Assembly (NCBI GenBank): GCA_036897095.1
Contig: JAYMSP010001055.1
Span: 1-36,838 of the forward strand
DNA from: Plantago elongata
Lineage: Eukaryota > Streptophyta > Magnoliopsida > Lamiales > Plantaginaceae
Reading direction: 5' to 3'
DNA: 36,838 nucleotides
The translations under genes and the position numbers were made by a program. Below are positions 10,532 to 21,098 of the stretch, in pieces. The notes beneath the pieces were generated by a model, which made no database searches, was not told where the DNA came from, and worked only from the letters and a program-made list of their open reading frames with translations. Within the stretch, counting starts at the first letter, position 1. The number at the start of each line of letters is the position of its first letter.

Positions 10532-11552
10532 TAAACCACATTGATTGTAGTATATGTGGGTTTTTCTTCTTCATCTAAGATCAACACTTTGCAATCCTTT
10601 TTATTCGTGACTCTAGAGAAAGAAACTTACATTTGCCCGTGGTTGAATACATGTGTTGGGAGGTAAAGGCATGTATGTGATAGTGACTGTCCTTGTGATT
10701 TGTTTATAGTTATAGCATAACAAATAAAGATGGAAACCTACCTCCTTTGAACCTTGAGGGGGAATTTAGTAACGTCTGACGGAGTCAAAATCATATGTTC
10801 TATAAGAACCTTTTGACTTGCATTCTTTCCAAATATCATCTTGGCATCAATGACTTGTTTCTCAATTTCACCCACAATCAAACGTGTACTGTTACACAGT
10901 CCTAAAGTTTGGTCTACATTCCTCAATAGCATAATAGTACATCTAACTTTTAGACGGATCAAATGATTGGAAAAACTTGACGTCCTGGTGGTATTTAGAA
11001 ATTCAGTCGAACAAACATCCTCACAGCTCACAACTCCATCATCATCTGGACATATGCTATAAGAACTGAGAAACTCGATCGTGGACATCACCAAGTAAAA
11101 GAGACATGACGTACTCATTTATCTCATGTACGATGTCATTAAAGGGTGCTAATATAGCTATGTCCAAGAGGTATGCACCATCATCAATATAATCAATGAG
11201 TGATGGATATGTATTGTTCACCATTGCAATTATGGGATCGGATCGATGAATCACGGATTAGTATATCGCCCGGCAACTTAAACTCAACCTCACCATCATT
11301 TTCCTCTCCAATATTAACATCTTCAGCATTTAGCAACCACTCAACAAAATTCTTAATGGTTTCAACTTCCTCGATAGACCCTCCCTCATGTAACCCGAAA
11401 TATAAAAATGAGTGAATTATTAGATAGAATGAAATAGCAATATGTGCATTAACAAATACATATATTAAGTATGTCAATATATTACGTAATATACATACCT
11501 GTAATTGCATATTCTTTGTTTACTAAGTCTCATAAAAGTCCTACTATGTTTT
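10532..11552 (-). pseudogene. Helitron (RepHel) helicase C-terminal pseudogene
   Basis: Minus-strand reading gives, in order: KNFVEWLLNAEDVNIGEEND (about 11330-11380), NNTYPSLIDYIDDGAYLLDI then AILAPFNDIVHEINEYV (about 11110-11215), SSYSICPDD, VRCTIMLLRNVDQTLGLCN, LTPSD, FPLKVQRR, then AITINKSQGQSLS and HGQM...SRV. These match the C-terminal half of the Pif1-like helicase of plant Helitrons, including the late helicase motifs. At least two frameshifts (near 11250 and 11100) and an in-frame stop after QRR show decay. An intron-like interruption lies near 11420-11500, before MRLSKQRICNY. The frame is cut at the 10531 end by the solo LTR and at the 11553 end by another element. Confidence 0.85.
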
Positions 11553-11699
11553 GAGAGTCCGGAGAGACCCCTTAGTTTTTAACACATATTATCTAGTTTT
11601 TATATAAATATCATGTGTTTTAGTTTTTACCAATATTTGTCTAGTTTGTCATGTTATATCTTTATGTTGTGCATTTGTGTTGAAATGTCTAATTTTTAA

Positions 11700-12290
11700 G
11701 GGCAAATTACATCTGGAACCCCCTTTAGATTTCGTAATTACATATAGATACCACTTACTGTAACAATAACGTGTGAATCATGTTAGTTTAAAATCAATTA
11801 CATCTAGGTCCACGAATTTGACTTTTGACGATTTAAAATCTGAAAAACCCTTTTTTACCTCGGTTAAATTATTAGATTTTAGTTAACACCAAACTGTCTA
11901 TTTATAGCTCAAGTCCTTAGACAAAATTGAATTCTAAAAAGGCAAACACTTCAACTTTTTAATTTTTAGCATATCACTCTTTACACTTTTAAGAGTTCAA
12001 TTCAGTCCCTAAAACATTTTCATTTTTGTAATTAGGTATATCAAATTATCAATTATAAGGGTTTCTAGTTTCTTTAATTTTCAGGGAGAAGAAGGATGAA
12101 GAAGAAGAACAGTGAAGAAGAGCGGAGAATAGTGCCGGGAAAGAAGAACATTGAAGGACGGAGAAGACATCGATGAAGAAAATAAGTTGATCAACGAATT
12201 TTTGATATTTTGAACCCATCTGTAATTGTTTCAGTAACTGGTACCCATTTGTTTAAGGTGTCTCTATGAGGGGTCCTATGTAATTTTTCC
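11700..12290. mobile_element. Mutator-like MITE with perfect 9-bp target duplication
   Basis: The nine bases AATTTTTAA stand at both edges, 11691-11699 and 12291-12299. A 9-base duplication is the Mutator signature. The ends GGGCAAATTACATCTGGA and, inverted, GGAAAAATTACATAGGACCC are imperfect inverted repeats sharing AAATTACAT and a C run. The 591-base body has no transposase; a purine-rich stretch (GAAGAAG) occupies about 12085-12180. Confidence 0.85.
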
Positions 12291-12460
12291 AATTTTTAAT
12301 ATGTATTGTCTAGTTTTTACAACATATTGTCTAATTTTATAACTACATTGTCTAGTTTTTACATTATATTGTCTAGTTTATAAAAGAAATTCTCTAGTTT
12401 ACATGATATTAAATTTACAATATTATTTAGTTTTTACATTATATTGTCTAGTTTTTACTT
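12291..12460. repeat. TATTGTCTAGTTTTTACA short tandem array
   Basis: Roughly 22-base degenerate units with the core TTGTCTAGTTTTTACA are repeated about eight times here and continue to the left of the Mutator-like MITE at 11580-11690. The continuity across the insertion confirms that the MITE landed in a pre-existing array. Confidence 0.75.
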
Positions 12461-12614
12461 GACCCGTTTTTAATGAATCCGGGTCAAAATATCTGCGAAA
12501 AATCATCTAAAGTCAAGTGGTGAAAAAAAGGTGTAATTGTCTAGTTTTACCATTTGGAGGGGATTTCCGGGACTCTCCAAACTGTAGGGGTCTCTCTCAA
12601 GAGGGACTCTTCTT

Positions 12615-13511
12615 TGTTAGCCTCAGTACTTCACAGTGACTCCATATGGAATTCGAAGATGACAGGGATGCATCTACAATATCTTGTCTGCGTCAAGAGC
12701 CGACCTCCTATTGTCCAAAGCCGCGGAGTTCGTCAAGAGCCGCGAAGTTCGTCAGGAGCCGTGGAGATCATACCTCTAAACAACACTAGGAGACCGACCT
12801 CATGAAGTTGAAGTAGAGGATTGAGCTAAACCCTCGCAAGGCACTTGTCGTCATTCTAGTCGGACCGACCCTACCCAAACAGGCCCGATCAAACTCCTTA
12901 CTAGGAATATTTATCAACCGAGGAGAAAGACCGTGGCGGACTAAACCCGACCTCTGGGAGAGCCGACCTCCTATTGTCCAAAGCCACCGCGTGATCTAAA
13001 CGCGCCACCCTATTATGACCACGTGTCAGAAGCTAATAAGGCCGACCAGACTCCGGGCAAGTCAGCTGCTTGTCCCACGGAGCACTTCCTATAAATAGGG
13101 GCGCATCTTCCCTGATTCAAATAAGGAATCCACTCATAATATACTTGTCTCTAGCCTACTCGGCCACACACAGGACCGACAAGAAGAGATGAATCTAAAG
13201 TCCGGTTTGTCCAAGGCAAGCTTGGGCAAGCCAGTAAAAAAGGGTCTAACACCCTACCCCATTTTGTAGATGGATCAAAAACGAAGATTCTACTACGACA
13301 ATTCACCCGACCTGAGCTGAGGAGTCGCATATTCCGAGGCCAAGAGCACTTATCTATTTTTATACCACATCAATATTCATTCTCAATTCATTTATATTCT
13401 TCAGAATTTAGGGGTTTCTGCTTCTCTCTTTGTCAAATTCCTGGCCGTTCATAATGTAAGCGTTTCAGTCGAACCAGTTACATACCTTTATAAAACAGGT
13501 CCCTGACAACA
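12615..13511 (+). mobile_element. LTR-like segment, GC-richer than surroundings
   Basis: A candidate LTR from TGTTAGCC to CCTGACAACA. It holds a strong TATA box (CTATAAATAGGGG, about 13091-13103), a CACGTGTCA box upstream (about 13020), and an internal direct repeat of GAGCCGACCTCCTATTGTCC at about 12698 and 12960. The GC content is clearly above that of the flanking AT-rich DNA. The overall style recalls Ty3/gypsy Tat-type LTRs. No primer-binding site or polyprotein follows, and the flanking five bases (TTCTT, TTTTA) do not match well, so the exact ends and solo status are uncertain. Confidence 0.5.
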
Positions 13512-14050
13512 TTTTATAGCTAAGTTAGTAAAATTACATTTTTCGGATAAGGTGTGCCGGATGGGTGCTAAGAAAATTTCTATAACATGTATAATTATGT
13601 TGTAAAATAAAACTTCCTCTATAACATATTCAACTTTATGTGGGTATGTGCACAAATTTTAAGAGAAGGGGGAATTAAGTACGATAAATAGTATAAAATA
13701 CGAAATAGATTGAATAAACTAGGAGAGATCGTGACAAGGTTTGATAAGGTGAATAAAATAGGAGATAAATTTTCCATTTAAGGTATATGAAGTTGATATA
13801 TCAAGCCATCGGGTCCTGAACAGTGTCGACTTGGATCATATCCCTTTCAAATTAAGCAAACTCGTCATGAAGAGTCGTATTTTACGTTTTTCATAGTTAC
13901 CATAAAAACAAACTATGTCATATAGTATTGGATGAAGAACTATAACATATACAAATTCGACATTATTTGCAAGTCTTATTTTCTCGATTAATTTATTGTT
14001 CTGTTCATTAAAGGTAACTATATAGTTGCATCGTCACGGGTTAGTACTAG
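13512..14050 (+). mobile_element. AT-rich segment ending in a second Helitron-type 3' terminus
   Basis: The last 70 bases resemble those before 2129: CTCGATTAATTTATT, then TTGCATCGTCACGGGTTAGT, then ACTAG at 14046-14050 followed by T. The hairpin is weaker than in the first copy because the left arm is mutated. No start TC is identifiable. Purine-rich GAATAAA stretches at 13676-13790 resemble the inside of the Stowaway-like MITE at 6194 and may be a fragment of one. Confidence 0.45.
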
Positions 14051-14084
14051 TTCATTATTAAAAATAACTAAATTGATATTCTTG

Positions 14085-16275
14085 AATTGAATTATGAGTC
14101 GTAAATCAACCTTGTCAAAGTCTTGGAAAAGGTAATATTTTCCTAAAAAATAAGAAAATCAAAGTTTTTTTTCCGGTTTTTAAGTTTTAGTGGTCGGTCA
14201 AGCCGGTCGAGGTTTTTTTTTTAAACCGCCAGACACATTTTTCATTATGCTTTTAATAGATTATGTTAATAACGTATTTTATTAATGTTTTAAAAGATGA
14301 TGTGATGGTTTTAATGTGTTTGTATTGTATGTTCCAATCATAATTTTTACCTTTTTATTAATTTTTAAGATAGTGTGACAGTTTTAAGAAGCTGCATGAT
14401 AGTTCCAAGACGATTTGTTATAGTTTTAAATGAAAATCTTATATAAGTAAACAACTACAAAACAAGTGTAAATGTTTCAGAAATACCATTAAATAATCAA
14501 TAAACAAGTTTAAAATAAACTCTACTCATACATATGTCATTACATGAAATATTTAATCATCCAAAGGTTTTAAAACATCTATTATTATAAGAAAAAAATT
14601 ACAATAAACATTAAACTTGTAGGTGAACTTTTGCTTCTTGACTTTTGTTGTTTATACATGTTGCTTTAATACTATAATTACACCTTTCAAATGCATATCA
14701 TCAAACTGGATGTGATCAACAACACCTGCTTAAAATATTCATTAATTGAGTTAAAATATATCAACTATCATTAAAACTATCATATTGGTGTTTAAAAAAA
14801 AAGACATGCAAAAGAAGTTAATCTTAGTAACATTGATGCTTAAAACCATATCAATGCCTTTTAATACTATAACAGAGTAGGAATATGAAGAATATGCAAT
14901 ACAAGCTAAAAACAATAACATTTATGCTTACAAACCATAACAGTGATATGTAAAACTATAACAATGACTCTTAAGACTATAAGAAAATATTTGCAAATAA
15001 TCAATCATAAATATTTATCACAAGCTAAGAAAAAACTAAAGTTGACAATTAAACTACATCAAACAGGTCTTTAAACTATAACATGTGCGCTAAAAATAAT
15101 AAAATTCAATAGCACAAACTAATGTTGATACCTAAAACTACATCAATAGGTCTTAAAATTTTAACACATGTGCCGAAAATAATAACAAGCCGTTTATATT
15201 CATTATGAGATGAAAAATAGTAACTTAGAATCTTAAAATCATGCATTTACAAACTATAACGAAGCGTTTTAAAACTATAACAAAAATGGAAATATGTAAC
15301 ACATCCACAATAAAAACAATAAATATTTCATTAGAAGTTAAAAAAAATCGTGTCTTCAAACTACAACGATAGGTACTAGAACTATAAGATATGCATTAAA
15401 AATAATAATATAAATAAACTTTTAAACTAGCTAAATTAGGGTTGCGCAACGGACGGATACGGATCAATCTGCATCCATTTGACCGGATATCCGGTCAAAC
15501 GGATGGAAAAATAGTCCATCTGTTATCCAATCTATTCCAAGCGGATTGGATACGGATAAATCCACCGGATATTGAATAAATCCTGCGGATATCCATATCC
15601 GGCAAATAATTTAAAAAAACACAACGATAAAATCGAGAGACAAATTAAATCAATCGATGAGTAGATGAGAGGAAGAGTTGACGAATCGAATAAGTGACGA
15701 ACCTTGACCTGAAGAGACGGCGTCACGGCGATGAGCACAAGCTGCACAACGGAAGATACGGGAGAAGAAGACGGTGGGCGGATGGAGAGGAGAAGAAGAC
15801 AGCGGGCCGGCGAATGGAGAGGAGAAGAAGACGGCGGGCAAATGGAGAGTAATGTTAGGGTAAAATAACAAATAATAACCTACTAAAAATATTATTACAT
15901 AAACAGACGGATAAAACGGATATTCGCGGATATCCGAGGAATTTATCCGTTCAAAACGGATGTAGAAAAATACCATCCGCGATCCGATCCGTTAAGAAAC
16001 GTGTCGGATCGATCCGGTCCGTTTTTAGCGGATAAACGGACCGAATTTGCGGATCCGGATGAACTGAGCAGCCCTAAGCTAAATACATACAATGATAATT
16101 GATACAATAACACCAGCTATAAAAATTATATCACATTTCTCTACACTACAATAACTAGAATATGAGACGCCACAAAATGAAACAGCTATACATCATGAGC
16201 AGAATATAATCGAGCTACTTTTTCATAATCGCCCACACATTTCCTCAAATTACATAATACATCATCGAGTAAGAG
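14085..16275. repeat. AT-rich dispersed repeat with short tandem units, copy B
   Basis: Second copy of the family at 3330-5216, in the same orientation. The non-tandem part (14115-14585) aligns with 3330-4150. The array of TTAAAACTATAACA-like units follows from about 14700 to 15430, and continues at 16085-16275 after the hAT MITE. The two copies are strongly diverged in the array but keep the same order of landmarks. Confidence 0.65.
15437..16076. mobile_element. hAT-type MITE with perfect 8-bp target duplication
   Basis: AGCTAAAT flanks both sides (15429-15436 and 16077-16084), an 8-base duplication as made by hAT transposases. The ends are TAGGGTTGC and, inverted, TAGGGCTGC, matching the hAT terminal style. 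Subterminal regions are dense in GGATCCGGAT and GCGGATATCC motifs on both strands, likely transposase sites. At about 15757-15848 three copies of a roughly 32-base GGAGAAGAAGAC unit lie in tandem. No transposase is present. Confidence 0.9.
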
Positions 16276-16276
16276 T

Positions 16277-16298
16277 AGAGAGAGAGAGAGAGAGAGAG
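16277..16298. repeat. (AG)n microsatellite
   Basis: Eleven AG units. A second GA run lies at 16613-16631. The two bracket the gene-like remnant between them. Confidence 0.85.
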
Positions 16299-16720
16299 TT
16301 ACTTGCAATTTTGAATGTTGTTGCAGATTTTCTCAGTGAGCTAATGATAGATCGGGATGACCAGTTTATTGAGCTGAGTGGTGATCACAAAATCAGAGAT
16401 GATGGTGAGGTTGGAGTTGACACTTCCTGCTCCCCAAATCGCGGATTATTTGCGCCTCCAACACGCAAAATATCACGGCGCGTATTCCGATCTCTCTATT
16501 TTGCGCCACCTAACTGCTTCTGACCTCTCTTGCCGCCCAGCTCCACTACGAGATCTCCATCTAGGTGCTGAAAATGGAATTTTGGAGTGTGAATCGTATG
16601 GAGAAGCCGAATGAGAGAGAGAGAGAGAGAGATTCTCACTCTAAGCTTTAATTTGTAGAGAGAGAGTGTGTGTAAAAGGCTGAGTGTCGTGGATGTGGGT
16701 TGGTTTGTTTTATTTATATA
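16299..16720 (-). pseudogene. Unidentified gene-like remnant with promoter-like 5' end
   Basis: On the minus strand there is a TATA box (TATATAAATA, 16711-16720), a CT-rich leader with a (CT)n run at 16613-16631, and an ATG near 16565 that meets a stop after four codons. The GC content rises sharply between 16400 and 16570 compared with the AT-rich flanks. On the plus strand the ORF 16311-16523 starts MNVVADFLSELMIDRDD. I recognise neither reading. It may be a captured or truncated 5' gene end. The promoter features are real to the eye, but the coding call is weak. Confidence 0.3.
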
Positions 16721-17489
16721 AAATGTATTGGAACGCTTTGTAGTGTTTTTAACCGGTTTGCTATTGTGAGAACCAAATTTTCCTATATAATAGAAAAAAA
16801 TCTTCCCTTTCACTATACTTACTCATTATCTTTAGCAGAATCAATTCATCATTAGAAACTCAAGTTTTCATCTGCAATTAAATTCAAGTCACAATTCAAT
16901 CCCAACAACATCAATCATTATTTAAGAAAAATATAACAACAATAAAAAATATTTCTTCTCCATCTTCTTTAATTACCCTAATTCAATTTGAAAAAGTCAA
17001 TTATTATAAAAGAAAAATAGTGATTACTACGAAAAATTATACTTTCACCAACAACATTTGTACAACGAAAATTGAGTTCGTTACCATTCAGCAGCACATT
17101 ATCAACAAAATATAAAATTGAGTTTGTTACCCTTTTTTCTGTAGTGATATATTTAAATTAAATGTAATAATATAACTAAATAAAACGCACGTGGAGTGAC
17201 TCTATTTGGAAACCAATTTCACAATTGTTAGTACAAATCTTCACAAAATTCTGAAAACTCCCAGCCCCACTATCCTAGTGCGTGGGCGCTTGATCCTCTA
17301 TATTTGTCATAATATCCTCTTTTTTTTTTTTCTCAAATAAGATTATCCTTTCATCTTCTTTCACCCCTTTTCCCACCCAAATCTTATATACATTTGAACA
17401 TTCCCTAAACAAATTAAATGATAACATAATATATATCAAATTTTTCATCTTGCTTAAGCTTCAATATGATGTAAGTAAATTACATAAAG
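16721..17489. other. Unassigned AT-rich DNA
   Basis: No coding region or element end recognised. Long A/T runs only. Confidence 0.5.
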
Positions 17490-17940
17490 ATGGAGAATTC
17501 GAAACTCTCCTTCCTTGATCTATGTTTGTTGGGCGAGAATGGTGGTGTCTGAAAAATTCGAACCTCTTCTCGTGGTGGTGTGGCCTTGGATCAGAGAAAC
17601 TAGAGATCATTGGACTTGTTGCCACTTGCCCGTCTCAGAGGAATTCGCGCAGAATTTGATGATGAAAAGCAACACCATGGTCCACAGGAGCTCAATTTCT
17701 AATGTAAGCAAGATTGCGAAAGTTTGTGTATTATATCCTGAGGTGGGCTTCTTGGCAGGGGGTTGAGCATTGTGCTTAGTGTTTTTGTATCTTGCCTGCT
17801 CGTGCCTTTTATTTTTACCAATTTGATTGCAATGACATGTGTCTTGCGGTATAGGACATCCAAGTTCTTCACCTGTAGTTAATTGTTGATATATTGCTTT
17901 TTTCAGGAGTCAGATGAATCATGAACGTAAGCCACAGGTT
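17490..17940 (+). pseudogene. Possible broken gene remnant, unidentified
   Basis: A less AT-rich island. An ATG at 17490 opens the reading MENSKLSFLDLCLLGENGGV and then stops. Overlapping frames stay open to about 17766. Splice-like features follow: a T-rich stretch with TTTTTCAG near 17900 and GTAAGC soon after. I cannot match any frame to a family. It could be a decayed exon set or chance. Confidence 0.2.
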
Positions 17941-18514
17941 TCACTTTGCATCTAGTTTCTACTACTATCTGTCACTAGATAATGAACCGAGTGCTCTTGC
18001 TGATGACTGATGACAAGCATAGTTGTTTCAGTCTTTCTTTTAATTGGCTTAGCATATAGATTACTTGATTGGTTTCGCTTTCTTCTCCATTTTTCAACTT
18101 TAGTGTTTAAAGAGCATTCTTTTTTAACAGTTCGACTTGCAATCAGTATCCAAAAATTCAACATGCGATATAGGTATATACTAAATATAAACAATTTTTC
18201 CTGAAAATTAGATGCACTTTCAAACTATCCAAAACGTAGATGGACTTTTATAAGACTTAGTACATTAGGATTGACTTATTATTTGATAAAATAAAATTCA
18301 ATCACAGTTCAATTCTCACTCAGTTCAATCCCAATTTAATTTTCAACTTATAAAACCCTATACAATTTCAATTTTTATAACAAACACAAATTTCAACAAT
18401 TCAATTACAATTCATCGATTTTCTCCAACTTAAACGGATTCAATTACAATTTCGACCTAAACATGAGTTTCTTGACAACTGGTTTGGGAAGCTAAGAAAA
18501 ATGTTAATTTCCTA
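17941..18514. other. Unassigned AT-rich DNA
   Basis: Two short overlapping ORFs on opposite strands (17952-18194, 18010-18204) show no domain signature. Nothing else recognised. Confidence 0.5.
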
Positions 18515-18717
18515 CCCCCTCCGTATCATAGAACTTCATTTGTCATTTTTACCCATCTCACATAATTTGATACATTACTAAAAAAGGAATCTACCCCGCA
18601 TAACTTTATACATTTGTCATTTTTATCCGTCTCACATTATCTTCATTTTATCATTACTTCTACTTCTTATATAAAATTACGTGTCAACTCTAATATATGA
18701 AGCTAGAATAGAGGGAG
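18515..18717. mobile_element. Stowaway-like MITE
   Basis: The left end is TA then CCCCCTCCGTATCATAG; the right end, read inverted, is CTCCCTCTATTCTAG. Both fit the Stowaway terminus CTCCCTCCGT. The left flank is TA, while the right flank reads CA, probably a mutated TA. The 203-base length and AT-rich, non-coding body fit the family. An internal direct repeat of TTTGTCATTTTTA lies at about 18540 and 18604. Confidence 0.65.
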
Positions 18718-19929
18718 CAAGGTATTCTAAGAAATATAAACGACACACCCAGAAAGTTCTCCTTTTTCATTTATTATTATGTAGTAATATTTATGTGCTA
18801 CAAGTATATAATTATAATATGTACTGCAATAAACGATATTATATTCACAGATAATTCATGAAATTAGAGTTAAGATTAGGTAATATATAAATATAAATAT
18901 TTTCATTTCACAATTAATTACTAATTGTAAGTTTAATGTTTACATAGAATATATTTTTAATATACTGAGACAGATCAAATATAACTTAATAAATTATAGA
19001 AGAATATCAAATTATATTTCACACGTACCATATATGATGCAATTTTCAGTTATTTATAAGAAAATATCACAATAACACACTACAATGTAGTTTATTTTGA
19101 GGTTCGAATAGTTTATAATAGATCATGATGTATCATATCACAATCTTTAGTTTATAATTAACCTGTTAGAGAATTAAATATAGGTAGCTAATCAAGAGAA
19201 TGGCAAGTTTCACCTAAAGTTCCATTGTCTGCATTACTAGTTTAGTACTATAAAGTATAAACCAATGGGATGTATTTCAGATAGTTTTCATGTCACGTAC
19301 CAACAGCCTTTGTCTTAACGCATAAATAATTCTACAAACCGCAGAATTATTGTCGTTCGGTCGGGATATTACTATGCGGTCATATGCAAGAAGAAGAAGA
19401 ATCATTTTATTTTATTTTTAACTTTTTAACTTTTTCTTCTGGATAAAGGGGTGAAGCAATTCTCGGATTATAGTTATTAGAATCAGGTCCTTCAGGATCG
19501 GAATAGTCAGGTCTACCATTTTTATTATTACTAAAGCTCCGATCCGATCGGTTTTAACTTCAAATTATTTCGACTCAATTCAATCCAGTCCAATTTAACT
19601 CTGCTTATTTATAATTTATAATTTTATATCTTACATCAGTTCATTTTCGTTCCATTCAATTCAGTTTAGTATTTAAGCTTAAAAAAACATATTCTAATTC
19701 AATAATTAATTTACTAAGACTTTGTTTTTTTCAACTGAAATTTACTAAACTTAATAGCATGGAATTAAATTTTGAAATTTTAATAAAAGTTATAATTAAT
19801 CAGAGTTAAACTAAACTATATAAAATTAAATTATACCGAATGAATTTTAAGTTGAGGTTTCAAAAGGGTAATTTGCAAAGAGCATCCCAGTAAAAATGAA
19901 GTTAAACGGTGTGGAACCGACTATGGAAT
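18718..19929. other. AT-rich intergenic DNA upstream of the CENP-V-like gene
   Basis: No coding region. A stretch with CTCAATTCAATCCAGTCC repeats (about 19560-19680) may be a decayed repeat. The proximal promoter of the next gene must lie near the right end, but I see no convincing TATA box. Confidence 0.45.
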
Positions 19930-21066
19930 ACAGCATACATATACACTACATTGTTCCGGCTGAATATTCGGCGGTTATCGTTCTCTTCAAAATAAGAGCT
20001 CTTGAATTCATTTCAGCTGCAATATAGCTAGTATTACTATTATCAGGTTATTATTTCATTTCGCTTTTTTCTTCTTCTTCCACTGATTTGTTTGTTTTTT
20101 TACCTGGAAAACAAAGAGGACCAAATCATCCTTTGTCAATCTCAAGCTTTTTTTACTTCCTGTTTGGTATGCGTTGTTTAATTTACTATTCAACAATTCA
20201 ATCATACACAAGTGCTTTCTGTTCATTGTTATAAGGATTTCTTCTATTGTTGGCTATATTCACTTTTGTTAGTTTGTATAAAGTTACCTTGAGTCGTGGA
20301 AAATTTTAGGTGATTTTAACCGGTTTTCTTGGTCAATCAGTTCCTATGAATTGAGGATATGATATTCTTGTAACTGTTACCAGTCTCTGGTAATCAGATG
20401 ATGATTTTAATAGATGTTGAATGACTTGTCTACTTTCTCAATTTTGTTTCTGATTTGAAAGAGGGGCAATTTACGGTTAGCTGAAGGCATGTAGTAACTA
20501 GTGTTCATATTATTATGTTGTTTAATTGCATCAATGCTAGAAATGTAGTGTTTGTATTTGGAAGTTGGAATAAGGATTAAGGAATAGTGGTGATTATAGC
20601 TCTTAGTGACTTGAATCCCATTTCAGCTGCTCTTGTAGATGACTGATTGTTAGGGAAGTATATATGGATGATCATAATTCATAACAACTTGTACTAACTT
20701 AAATCTGGCTATTCCTGTGATCACAATTCATAAAATATGTTTTATGTTTTGCTTGGTATTAACGTCTTTTACGAGCTGATGAACTGAATAGCCATTATGA
20801 GGTCTTTTTAATTATTACTCTGAGATTTTGAGCAAACAAGGATGAATTCCCATTTAATTCAGAAACCAATTTCCTAATCAATAATTTGTGCTGCTTTGAA
20901 ACAGAACCTTTTTCTTGGTGTAACTGGTAATCCATCTCTGGTTGCTCTTCTCTTCTCTCATACCTATTACCCTTAGTTAAATAAGTATTGTCGTCTGGTG
21001 AAGAAATTGTTATTTCTTTGCTAAATTTGCTATAGTGTGTCTTATATTTTCTTCTTGAAATTTCAG
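19930..21066 (+). other. Probable 5' leader exon and 5'UTR intron of the CENP-V-like gene
   Basis: A likely donor, TTATCAG followed by GTTATT, lies at 20046-20047. A pyrimidine-rich acceptor TTTTCTTCTTGAAATTTCAG ends at 21066, 32 bases before the start codon. The region between is T-rich and non-coding, as plant 5'UTR introns usually are. The transcription start is not visible; 19930 is an estimate. Confidence 0.45.
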
Positions 21067-21098
21067 AACTTCTCCTGCAGATATACTATTATTCTCAA

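Larger units (their letters stand above)
11553..12577. mobile_element. Unclassified element with inverted ends and internal TATTGTCTAG array
   Basis: The left end GAGAGTCCGGAGAGACCCCT and the inverted right end GAGAGTCCCGGAAATCCCCT form imperfect terminal inverted repeats of about 20 bases. Inside are many irregular copies of TATTGTCTAGTTTTTACA, split by a later Mutator-like MITE at 11700-12290. Without that insert the element is about 425 bases. I see no matching target duplication, so its class is open. It interrupts the Helitron helicase remnant on its left. Confidence 0.5.
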
